Below, piece by piece: positions 27,601 through 40,800 of a DNA stretch of 64,000 bases (the first letter of the stretch is position 1; each line of letters begins with the position of its first letter). The notes beneath the pieces were generated by a model that had not been told where the DNA came from, did not search any database, and saw only the letters and a list, made by a program, of their open reading frames with translations. The position numbers were made by a program, and so were the translations under genes. Source of the stretch: Heterobilharzia americana (Eukaryota; Platyhelminthes; Trematoda; Strigeidida; Schistosomatidae); contig OX104134.1 of assembly GCA_944470555.2 (NCBI GenBank), positions 72,782,678-72,846,677 of the forward strand. The letters are read 5' to 3'.

Positions 27601-30600
27601 GAATACCATCGATAACAAAGTTAAAACTAACTTGTGAAACTATAAATTCATGCTCTGCCTCACTACTAATTTGGAACAATAGAAGAGGTTGGTCATGCCT
27701 TCTGAGTTTTTTTGGTGTTTTTGTATGAGGCTCATATGATGCTAATAAACTAAAAGATGACTCTTTACCGAAATTTATTCGTAGTGTCGAGAAGTGCGAT
27801 TCTTAACCCTAATTATTTTTGACAATGTTTAAAACCAAAAGGGTAGGAATTTGGTCATTGTATCCATGAGTTTTGCAATGTGCAAAGCCTGGGGTACCCG
27901 ATATTTATGGCGTAACTGGTAAAAACTGTTGTCCTGATTGTGTTCACGTACACTACGTTATTTTTAAGAAAGGGACTTAATTCCATACCTTTGTAAACAC
28001 TATGTTCGGCTTCCTGACTAATCGTTTTCGTTAATATGATATGTCTCTAATAGGATTTCGTTTTGGTTTTATTATTTTAAAATAGGTTTCTGCGGCAAAT
28101 ATTATTTCTCTTATATTTCTAGTAATCTGTTTTCCGTTCCCATATTTACATGGATTTATGGCGACAGTTGTCTTTATATGGACTAGTGTCCAAATACTTT
28201 GCAAAATGACCTTTCAGTTAAATGCTGTTAATCTGAACTTATCTTCGTCCTGTTCATTAAAGGTAGGCATTCATTTTTCGGTATTTCACTATTAAATACT
28301 TTTTTGATAATTTCTTTGATCCAATTAATTTTCTTCAGTCTGTTCCAATTTAGAAAAAAGGTAAGTTGTATACCTTTACTGTATTAGGAACGCAACTATT
28401 ACGAATCACTGTATAGATTTTCGCATCTTCGATATTGACCTACTTTTAGCGTAGAGGAAATACAGGTGACCTTACTTGCTTCAAAGACGACTTCTTTGTC
28501 ACTGAAGCTGCAGCTCCTGAGGATTGGTATTCAACAGCTCAGCTTTCAAAAATGTGTATGGTCTACAAACATTTTTTCTACCACTCATTGTATCTACAAT
28601 GACACGTTCATACTGATTCGTCGATATACTTCAAGATGATATGAGTTAAATATGTCAATTTTCGATTGGTTGGGTCTTGTATAAAAAAATTAATTTGACT
28701 TTCAGGAAAGTATTGTTAAGCTCATCTCTTTTGTTCATCCCACTTATGGCAACATTATCCCAATAGTAACTTGTTTGTGGGGTTTAATTTTTGAAGTGGC
28801 TTCAAAGCTTATTTGAATAACGTTCTCTCCAAGGTAGTCAGCATATCAAATTTTTGTATGTAAGTTTCTCACTAGGTAGAGTCTTCTTTTCCAAACAATA
28901 TTCTGAAATGATATCAAAAGGGTACTATTTGCATGGAATAGTTGTCAGAGCATTTTCCCTCTGAGGGGATTGGTCATTGTTGAAAGCTGCCGTTTTTGGG
29001 AATGAATAATATCCGTCATGAGTTATGTACATCTTAAGGATTAGGTCTCCTTGTATGTTTTATTTTGTAGTTTTTTTAAATAGAGAATGTCATTTTTGGC
29101 AATGGTGAATGAAAACTGTTATTTTATGCAATTAATCGCAACTTTTCTGTTTTTCGAAAATGTAAGTATGATAACGCAACTGCTTGGGACCTAACTGCAT
29201 GGATTGGCCTTAAGAAGGTCGAAAATTTCGGGCAATATATCATGGTGAGTATCAAAGACTGACGTTATTGGTACTTTTTTCCGTTAAAATGCTTTTTTTA
29301 AGCAAAAACAAATTATTTTATAAACTGTTTGCAGTGGACTATCAGGGTAACTTTGGTGAGTTGCTTACACGATCTGGATTATTTCGGTTGCATACAGTTT
29401 TGCGAGTTTAATAATTGTTCATTTCATTGCGACTAATGAGTAAAGTATGCACATTTCGTGTTTTAAATTGCACAACCTTGAAACGTATGATTCAAGTGTT
29501 TTTGAATTCGCTGCCATATACGTTCTCGTCATGTGAACTGCTAGTGGAACTATACTTTTGAGGATGGTCAGTAAGTTAATTGACTCTTCACCATGGGAGT
29601 TCGCATTTTACACTACATGTGTCGAAATGGCTCTCTTCAAAACACTTTTCTTCAACAGTATTTACTGTTGGCTTCAGCTTTTCATTCGTAGAAATCCACT
29701 TAAGTTGCTTTTTTGACGTGAACTCAATTTATGCATTTTTGCAAACATCTTTGGAGGGAGTTTGTACACTTAGTGTTCTGTGAAACATTCAGATTATTAA
29801 GACTGCTGTTTGGTGTGTCTGAATTTGAATATTCTGTCAGTGTGTAGTTCATTTTTTTTTTTTTACAATATATGTCGTTTTATACGAGATTATTATAGCG
29901 TAAAAAATTCATTGACATGACAAGATTACTGCTTATATACCCGACTTATGTTCCCTCGAGGTTCTAACATACTAGAAAGGTTAGTGTCTTGTTGTAAATT
30001 ACTACGCTACGATAGGCGTCTGAACGAGAAACCATGCTGCTGACCGGATAAGATATCAGAACAATAAGGTGTTTCCTTTGATGCTACGTTGACACTACCT
30101 TTCCTATTAGAGGAGGAGTAGAGGGTAGAAAAGGTTGACCCTTGAATTAGCACATTCCCTTCTAGCCGCTGGCATAGGAGTGTGACTGATTTGGGTTCAT
30201 AGTCGGATTCGAAACTGGCCGGTCCTACGGGCTCTGCAGCCACTCACTAACTGTTCTTTTTCAAGTAGCCTGAGAATAAAATAGCCTTCCACGGTGTGAA
30301 ATTTTGGAAATTATCAGCCGCCCTCGCAACTGTGTTAGGACTTGATATCCTTCGGAGAAAAGCTACCAGATCTAATAGCTTCAGAAATCAAAACATTATT
30401 AGGAGCTTCAAAAAAGATCAGCAGCTTGAAGCAAATCCAGCAAAGTGGAACCAAGTGTACTGCCTTTGGTGTGAATGTAGCCCAATGGTGTAGGCATTAG
30501 TACAAACTAAAAGTTTGTGAACAAATTGCTCAACTTCAGTCTCGGTAATAAGATGAGATGCTTAGACATTCAGATGCTAAACACGGAAGAAGTATGCCAT

Positions 30601-31798
30601 CAGTGAATTCCATTGGTTTCAGCGTGAATGCTACTGTATTTTTCATATCAGATAAAGTAAACCGAGTCAAAACTTTTGTAGGGAAATGGTAGAAACTGGT
30701 GAAGCAAAATTACTTTGCATACAAACATTTCTAATGATGCGACTGTAGTTTTGCTGCAGTGCAATGGACCAAACTGTGCAAAAATAAGAATATCTGTGAG
30801 ACAGTTTGAGAATAAAAGTCAGGTCAATAAGTTTCGTTTCGGAATGAATAAGCTTATAAGTTTATTACAGTTTAATGACTGTCAATAACCCTGTGTACTG
30901 TACTGTACTGTACTGTACTGTTCGAATCTAGTAACCAAGTCGGTGCAACATGCATAGTATGACTATGTATACTCATAATTGTTGTTGATCAAAAGTGCAG
31001 TATAATTTCATTGCTTAGAAGTTGGCAAAGTTGTGCACTTCGAAAACCTGTGAATTCTACAGTACTTGTTAAGGCTTTTAATGGTAAACTGAGAGGTCTA
31101 TGAATGTATGCATTAATTTATAACGAAAAGTTTTAAGCGCAGTTATTTTGTAAATGACTTGGAAAATCTGAATCTGAATGACAACTAGATGGGAGTTATA
31201 AGGTTTGTGGAAAAGACAATATGCTTTCGAGACATTGTTATCAGGATCCTAGGTTGTAAGATTTGAAAGAGAGTGTTTGGAAGTTGTGGTTTATCCTAGC
31301 AAAAATATGGTGTATGAGAGGTCACCTGAATAAGTTCTCATGAATGATCAAGAGTATAAGAGCACAACTTTAGAAAACCTTAAATGCATCACGTGCTCAT
31401 TATTGCGCTTAGTTTTTAGCGGGAATGTATACAAAAATATGTTTTGTTTTTTCAGTCGTTCTGTAGTGTGATTTTTGGTGTATGGTTTGAAGTGAAGTTT
31501 GTAACTTTGGTCGATTTGTTAAGCATTTGACCTCAAACTTGCGCGTTACTTATTCGAACCCTGCACTAACTACTGAGGAGAGGTTGATGTTGTGTACGTG
31601 GATATGTTAACACTGATTAGCCATATCATAACGCATTATTTGATGTCGTATTTCACCACAATGCATCGAGGAAATCATCAGAATAGAGGTTTCAAAATAT
31701 ACAAAAGTGACAAATTTCTCTTGTGTTAGAGAGCATCTTAACTGTTAACGAAGAAAAGCAGGATACACCTCTCTCATAGCCAGTTTTGATTTCTATCA

Positions 31799-31851
<53 letters not shown>

Positions 31852-34800
31852 TAAATGATAAGAGCTCCAATCACACGTTCGGTCGACTAGACAATAACTA
31901 GCTTTCACGCAGCCGGTTTATCTCACAACGTAGTACGTGAATCCGTACATAGTTGCTGAAATGTGTTATAATTATTCAAGAATGTATATTGTTCATTTGA
32001 ATTGCTGCCTTATGAATAACAGCACAAAAATCTAGTGATTTGGTACACAGGTTCATTAATGAATGTTCTTTATGGGAGGAATAATTTTGAAAGTTTATCA
32101 AAGTTTTCGAGAATCGCTGGCACTAAACGATCATGCATTGAATATATTTTAAACAGTTTAGTCACACTATTGTCATTACACAATAGATGAGTTCCCCACT
32201 CTAGTGTATGAGCTTGTGTTCGTTACGTATGTAGCAAGCAGTCTAAGTTTAAGTGTTTGTACGTGGTAAATATGTAATATGTTTTCAGACATGTAATGTG
32301 TACCAATGGTTTTTGGAAAAAGAAATTCTTGGTTTATGTACGCCTAAATAAGTACTACTTTATCTTTTTGATGGAAAATTGTGACTAAATCTTTTAATAC
32401 GGAGTGTCGTTAGTGTTTGGAATACGTTAGCACTATCGAATTCGTTCGCTTGACTCCTGAGTTGACTACGTGTTCCGTTAAGAAATGAATTTATTTTTGG
32501 ATAAAGCTCTGTAGCGGACTTAATTCATTATTTGTATACTTTTTTCTACGATATCCAAATTCAAAAGTTGGTGAGTTACTGAACAAGCTTTTGCTAAGCC
32601 ATAATAAACTACAGATAATCCACTGCAGTAGATAAAATAGTCATTTCATTTCCTTCCATATTAAAACAATATAGTTTATTACAAATACTGTAGGTTGGTA
32701 ATACTTTTGGTGAAAATGCTATGCGTTCATTGTCGTCTATTAGTTTAGTGATTATAAACCAATTTTACAATTTCCATTCAGCGAAGTAAAGGGTTCTGTC
32801 TAGTTATACGTGTTTTGCGCACTTCGATTCTGTCACTTTGATAATTGACTCTGTCAGCACGTCCTGGATCCAACCCCCTTTCCCCTGATCTTTGGGCCGC
32901 GGAATATTATTATTCACCTTCATATATTAAATGTGGTATGTAGTTTAATGCTGTCTCTGGCGCTCATGAAGTCGTAACATTATCAACTCATTTTTATTTA
33001 TCTTCTTACAATTGTCATTGTATTATGTATCTTCATTGATCTTCCGCATATGCCGCATATCACTCTAAAAATTGATGAAACATGCTGCAGAAAACTTGAG
33101 TAAATATGCTTGATAGTTCTTTCTGAGTTTGGATTTTAGTTCTCGGAAAGTTCTTTGATAGGCTCGAATTTTAGAGAGGACTTTAGTTTTCCCTAGTTTG
33201 CGGATAGGCCCTGCTTGTGACTGCCAACAAAAGAACTTCTTGCCGATTGACTATGGCTATATAAAATGCACTGCGATAATTACATCACTTAACATAGTAA
33301 TAACATTGAAAACTTGATTGTTAAACTTCAATCGGTACACTAGATATTGTTGCTTGAGCAATTTATACTTCTTTTTATGAATTTAAACATCGCATTCACT
33401 TCAGCTTCTGTGATGGTCCTATGCCTAAATATTGTACTCGTAACTCGAAACAAAATGACTAACTCCTGAAATATTCCAGTTTGAAATGAAAACTATAAAT
33501 TTTGTCATTTTATAGGTTATATACAGTTCAGATTTACTTTCAGTCTCATATATCTGATGGTTTTTTTTTAACCACGAATACCTTTCTTCTAGCCGTATGG
33601 TGCATTAATGGTTGTCAGTGTAATTTGGCATGCTATAACATACAGACAACGTCAGTTTTATAACAGTGATCGAAATACTCGTCCAGATGAAGGAATTGTA
33701 TTTCCTGGTGTTACAATCAATTCCATGGGTTATGATTTATTGAATGTGGTCAAATTCGCCTTTAACTATGGATTCTATAAATTTGGTCTAGAGGTAAATA
33801 CTTCGTAATACTGGTCAATTTATGTTAGATTTTGTTATAAACTATCTGTGTGTGTGAGTAGCGTTTAGGTAACAACTACTGCTTTTTGGTACACAAACTG
33901 ATAGGTAGATCAACCTAGAACCCTGCCCACAGTTGCCTCATTTCCATTTGCTAAACTTAAAAAAAATGTACGAGGGGGTCATTAACTCCCTGGTCTAGAT
34001 ATCTATTTTCAGCCATTTGGTTACAGGTTGGAATCCTTCTCCATTTGTTGAGGCTTGGGTAGGCAGGCAGTATAATTAGCTCACACATAGCTGGCACGGT
34101 TGATTACCTTGTAAATGGATGTGCACGTGGTTGTCGAGAGAGTTTGGTTTAGTTTTTATCACAAAATTTAAATGCAGAGAAGTAGTATGGCGTTAAATAA
34201 AAGAAAGATATAAGAAGCAGAGTTAATGAGCGATGACTAATAACTGTTCAAAATTTCAAGGATGATAAAAAATGAATAGATTTGCATCATTGTGGTGAAT
34301 TTTTATCTGTCACTGGAAGTCTATAACCATTGATTCCTAACATTCCAGCATCTATCTAATCTACTGTCCTTCCGGTCTTGAAGACGTGTTGTGCGCTAGG
34401 CTTAGACAATTAGATATTAATTTTTCTGAACACTGGTTCCTATTTGAAAATATTTCAGCACTTTACTGGGCATCTTTTTCACTGCAAAGTCAAGGAAGGT
34501 CTGTTAATATTTAATCTTTTTATTCTTTATTGAAGTATAACGGCGTTTATTAACTCACTCATGAACTTGTTGTGTGCAATCCAGATTGTGTGTGAGCTCT
34601 GGTTTCATTATGGCAGCCATGAGAGTTTTTCCTCCTTTTTTTACAATCAATAAAAGTCGAAATATTTCATACAGCTTTTATCTAGTGTTTCGTGATTTCA
34701 TCTCATTGGTTGAAGAGTATCTCCCTGACTCAAACCTTCTACTTTCAAGCAATAAGTATTTGGTACAATCTCCTTTCTATTTACTCCCACTTGTACGGCC

Positions 34801-37800
34801 GAATAATATCTTGACTGAAACTTACATAATAAGTGTAGAGGCTCTCACACAGGTGCATAGGTTGAGGTTGCCACACTTCACGGTAGTACATAAAGAACAG
34901 GTGGGTAGAAAAGGAGTGATATATCAAAGTAGATACAGTAGTGTGGGAGAATAAACAATCTAAAGATAATGGTTACTGTTAATATTCAAGCTTTAGAAGA
35001 TGTTAAGAAGTGAATACATCTGTGCCATTGTATCATCAAGAGTCCTCAGTCACTGATTTTTTTATCTCGTTGGCCCCAACCAGACAGTCTGCATCTCCAC
35101 ATACGATTCAGACCAACAGTATGATACTTCATCGATTAGTACCAGGTCTTGGTGTGGCCGCTCTTAACGTTCTTCCAACCTAATACAATCTCCCCTAGCA
35201 CGGCACGTCGAGGTAGCCAGTGATTTGGCATGCTCAGTACATGTCCAAGCCATTTCAGTCGATAGCTGAACTGAGTTGAGTTGCGTCGCTTTTCATTTTT
35301 GATTACTACCATGGATCGATAATCTTTTGCGTTACCTTTATAGTAATAAACATTGTTATTATTAACCTGCGAATACTGACAATGAAGTATAAGTGTTAAT
35401 GGATTGCGTTTTCCCTACTTCTTTCTATCTTTTTACTCTTCATGTATCTGCATAACTATTTGTTTTCTTCGAATAGTGAATGTTTCTTTTTGGCTTCTTA
35501 TTTATTTACACAGCTTTGTCATTGTGTCACCGTTGTTACCGCTTGTTCACGTGTGGATGCGTTCAGTGTACTATACTTGTTGCTGATGTTGGTGTTTTTG
35601 TTTTCTCCACGACGATTATGTGCACGTTTATGGGTCTCTTATATGGTAATTCTAGCCGTACTCATTCCCATCCAGTATGGTTGTTGCCTTGGTCTACCAC
35701 CTGGTCTATGTGTTAGTAAGTTTTACTTTTCTATTGCTAGTAATCTGATTTAGAAAGCAGAATTCTAATTTGTGTAATCATAATAAATGTAACAAAAAAT
35801 TATTTTCCTGCTAAAGATTGATTCGTCCAGTTTGTATTTCTTAAGGAGGTGAAAAAGCAGATTAATCCATACTTAAATCATACCTACTTACATGTTTTAC
35901 TAAATTGAGTGGAAATGGAGAAACGGATATTCTGAAGTACAACACGTGACTTATTTGATATAGAGTATAGCGTACCATAAGCCCTACCACTGATATTAGT
36001 TTTCGAGCAGTGATCCCTCAGTAAAGTGATATACTTCCCAAACGTTCTGTTCAATGACAAATGTTGCTACAAGATTCATTGTGGATTTAAGAAAGCGGCA
36101 ACTACCCATATTCTGGAACGCCCAAATCTCAGTTAGTGAAGTCTGTTTTCTGATTTAACATAAAAGGTACACGTTTAAAGCTTCGTTGTGTGGTTCGAAA
36201 TGTAGTTTTAGACAGCTGGTATTTCATTGACTCAAATCGTCCATGGTGGTTGAAGAACAAGTGGAAGTTAAGGAAAAAATAGGGAGCATATTGTTGATAA
36301 TTGAAAGCAATAGTGAAGATGGCGACAAGGTAAGTGTTGACTAATAGGTATTTATCTGTATCTGGAACCGCTGAGATAGTTGCATAGCTACTGACGTCGT
36401 TCATTTTTATATTTCCTTAAAGAACTTGGCAGATAATGTAGCCAAGTGAGCATCTATTTGAGGTTGATCATGTTTCATTTCACTGTGGATCACAAATAGC
36501 CGTTAGACATGATAGAATGCATATTTTGTATAGTTGACCGCAGTGAGAAGATACCGTAACTGGAAATGTTCGTCATTTTAGAAGAGTATCTTGCTTCCCC
36601 TTCATCTATTTCCACCCAATAACACGACTTTACCTTCGAATTTCTATCATGTCGGAAGTTATGTGCTTCACTCAGCGACGTTTGCCACTAAACTATTCGG
36701 GTTTAGCAGTAACACTAGGTGACACTGGTTCAAATCTCGGATATGTCATCAGTTCCTTCTAGGTTTCAAATACACCTTGCTGACGAGCTCCAACAAACTT
36801 GAAACTTAGATCCAGGATTTCCTGCAGATTACCTCCAACTAACTAATGTTGTAAGTAGTCTTTATTACGAATTGACATCAGTTGAAAACAATGGATCGTT
36901 GAATTTAGGCCCAGTGGCTTAGTAGAGATATGCTCGCCGTGAGACCTGAGTGTTCTGGTCCCAATTACCTTTGGGGTAATCGGTGTAGACTGTTGCGGAT
37001 TCCCAAACTGGGAAAGAATAGTTTTCCAGTGCTCTCCGATTCTTCAACTGATGTCATTTTGTAATAAAAACTACATTTAAGTCAACCAATCTTTACAAAT
37101 TAACAGTTGAGTTACATCGAGATGATTTTGGATACTTTTTTTCAATAACTCAACCAATGTCAATACTTACGGTCTTCGAAGAATGTATGTAGCACCTATA
37201 GTTTGTGTGTCCGTAAACTGTTTGTTTCATAGTGGTGTGTGTAAAAGTTTAAATCACTCCTTTGTATTTGCTTCCTACATGGAACGGTTATGGTTTTAAA
37301 ACCAACCTAAATGTCTACAATATTGTATTCCGTTTGTTCTACAGTTTAGATGTCTTTGTAAGGTTGCATGATCGTTATTTGGGATTATACATTACATGTT
37401 TAATTGAAAAGTGGTAATCACTTGCAATGGTTTAAACTAAGATTTGAGTTATACTTGTTATATGGGTCCCTATGGTATACTTGACTTCTCTAAGCTCGGT
37501 GTGTAGTGTGTTTGGAGCCCGTGACTCATTTGTATGAAATTGAGTATCAGCTACAGTTTCGAAGTTGGTTAGGCTCTGTCAAATTATTTGTAGAGAGTAT
37601 TTAGCATTATCTTCAATGACTGTATTGCATTTTTATTTTCAATGCTTTTCCTTTCAGAATACCCATGGTATACAGAGTCAGTAGAAGTCAACAATCTTCT
37701 TCAATGGTTATATTTACCCAGCGAATTTGGTGTGCCGTCTGCTTATAAGCTTACTGGTATACAGTTTTGTTGCACGTTTTTTGTTTTTAAATCATTCATA

Positions 37801-40800
37801 GTTACACTAAGATGGTTTTGAATATTATCGACCCGTAAGCTTTTGTTCTCCATCTTAGCAACAATAACATACATTCTATATAAGCCAGACGGGTAGAGAG
37901 TAGCTACCCTAGAAAACAGTTTGCAACAAAGTTTACTTATCTCAAGATGTAGGTTTTATTCATTAAAATCCATTCTGTTTTTTAATTCATGTTTACTAAT
38001 TGTTCATGTGCGTTGATTCTGGTACGTTCTTTGGCATCCAGTACACAAAATATGGGGGACAGTGAATAGCAGTTAAACAGACATGATATATGTGTATTTC
38101 ACCATCGATTGAAATCAGTTGGAGAACTTTGGGAGACATGGAAGCACTGTGAACAACTGCTTCATTCCAGTATGCGACCCCTTAATAGCACTCACCGTCA
38201 ACCTCGTGTGGGATTGAGCTCAGAGCCACTAATTCTTGCGGCAACCGCGATTATCATTAAGCCAAGTCACTGAGTTGAGATTCAATGGTTCATGTTTTCA
38301 ATTCTTTGATACAGCATGACCATCATCCACCTTCATCGATGAGGAACCGTTTTCACTCTTGACTTGGTTAACCCTACAGGTGAAACCTTGAGAAATCTAT
38401 CTCGAAGAGAGTCACTAGCAGACACTGGGCATTAATTTTAATTGTTGGTTTCTTGATATTGGTTCTTTTGAAAGGGACCTGATTCAGTAACCTATTCTTC
38501 AACTGGATCATTTAGGGAGTAGTAAATTTCACTCTTAAGATTGCGGCGGAGAAAGTTTTTCACCGGTATTCAGTGTCAGTGATTCTTCAACTGCATCTCG
38601 TTTTAATGCTGATATAATCGTTTTCTTTACTGTCTACAGACACTTCTTTTTAAGTTTACATTTCAGCCATCCTTAGAACTTCATATGGCAACCATTCTAT
38701 TTAGGGTTCTCTACCGTTCTTTTTTCTTAAATCGAAATGTGAGCTGCACAAATATTCTTGATTTGAAAAGTCATAGTTCGGATTATATTTTAATGTTGGT
38801 AATAGGAACAAATGATTAGAAGTATGTATAGTGGCCAACGCAGAACTTCTTACTGAGGTCGTAGTAAATAGTATGTCTTACTTACATTATGCACATGACA
38901 GTTGTGTAAAATTCAGAGAACCGAAATCGATAGCTCTCTGTCCTTACCCTTGCAAGCATGGTATATATAGGTGTACTAGGTGTTATGTTACTTGGTTACA
39001 GCTACTTCTACTTTCTGTACTCACTGATATCTACTGTGTTATCTTTGCAAATACAATCAGTTCGCCTACAGTATCTAAGTTCATTCGTTTGACTGGATGC
39101 CCAGTTCAGATTGTTTTCTTTATTGACATTTTTTCAACCTATTCTGTTCCACATTTCAAGTTTATTTTCAGTAGGGTTGTGTCGCAAAATCTCTCTGTTC
39201 TCTATCTTCAATTGTTCTCTATCAAAGTATGTTTGATGTCACCGTTGTTTGTCTACGACTACTTGTTACACTAATCGACAATTAGTAAGTTATCTAGTTA
39301 GTCATCATACCTGACAGTTAGCTAGGTGTATACAGGCTGAAAGGGAAGATTTATCTCAGTAACAAAAATTTCTGTCATTGAATAGCTTTTCCTCGGTTGT
39401 TATTGTTGCCTGATAGTTTTTTAACTATATTACCTGGATGATTTATCATTTCATTGGCGTGGATATTATACTGTTATAAAGTATTATGCATATTTACAGT
39501 GATAGTCATCCTGCTATCTTAATGTAGGTACATTCAAAGCTCCTAAATGAGTAAATGCTTCCGTAACTTATCACTTTATTGGTATTTTCTTTTCTTTTTA
39601 TCTAGCGGACTTCTTTCAGTTTGTTGTAGTGGCTTTACAATTTCGTATCTTCAAAATTGAACAACAACCTGCTGCAGAAAAACTCGGTGGCGGATCTAAC
39701 CGTCCAATATTGACTGATGAGCTGCCTACTGAAGGGGATCGTGACTTTGTCAGCACTAAAGAGTGCGTTTGGGATGCTTTTTGAATAAATACCCTTTCTT
39801 ATTTCATAGCATTTGATTTGAATATAATATTCCTAACAATTTATTAACAATAAAAACCTGAAATTCCTGTCAAGCTGTTTCATCATAATTCATGAATTAT
39901 CAATAGCATGTATCTAAGTTCTAGATTTTCTCCTGTTATTTGGGTTTTTTTTCTATGTAAAGTAGCTTATTCAACAACATAACAACTTCGTGAATGTCGT
40001 GTTAATCCAGTTCACAGCATAGGGTATTCAAGGGACTTGTTATACAGGATGCTGCTGATCATCTGCAGAATAATGCGAACATTTGTCTGAGATCTCATGT
40101 TGTATTCTGTGATTCTTCAACCGATAACAGTCTTTATGGAAACTTACTTTTAATAATACTGAAATGTATAATTTTTTAGAAGTAATGTCAAAAGGGAGTT
40201 AGGAAGATTCTAACTTTTATTTCAATTTCTTGGTTTTAAGTAAATTGTATTGCAGTAGGAGTATCATTTTAAGTCATCGTGGATTGCAAACTTCGATGAA
40301 ACTACTCTCATATTTCATATTATTAATCATTATCAATTATGTAAATTCTCTTGAAACCATTGAAAAGTTATGATTATATTTAATTTCTAGTTAGCCATCT
40401 GCATCCGTAGGGTGAGAGCGCGCAGTTACATTGGTTACCAAACAACGAATACGATTTCCATTATCTGAACTCAGTGGACCACAATTTTTGGATAGGCTTA
40501 TGACGAAGATCTTTTGTGTATAATATCTATTAGATGAGTCCTCACTAGGAACTGGAAACTGTTTTCACTTGGTCATCCTTTAGTGTTTAGTTTTCCGAGT
40601 AACCTGATTCCGGGTATGCATAAAAACTTATGTCACTATCAGGAAATAGTAATAGAAGTTTATCTAACACCCGAAGTAGAGAATTCTAATACAATCCAGT
40701 GCTTTTTATACAACAGATGGTTGTTATCCTTGCTTATTAGTTTGGTAAATTACCCTTGTAGGCATGTGTTCAAGTCGAAGCATCGATTTAAGACAAAAGA

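Noticed and set aside
34574..34954. Open frame of 126 codons before exon 35,514
   Set aside because: Its right half is the antisense RTE 3' fragment shared with 18.1 kb. The left half has no Piezo motif.
36690..36770. tRNA-like stretch (gggtttagcagtaac and ggttcaaatctc)
   Set aside because: Does not fold into a cloverleaf by eye. Probably an old SINE head, too diverged to annotate.
38831..39274. Open frame of 147 codons in a Piezo intron
   Set aside because: No recognisable domain, Cys/Tyr/Phe-rich chance composition and no splice or promoter support. It lies in an intron.
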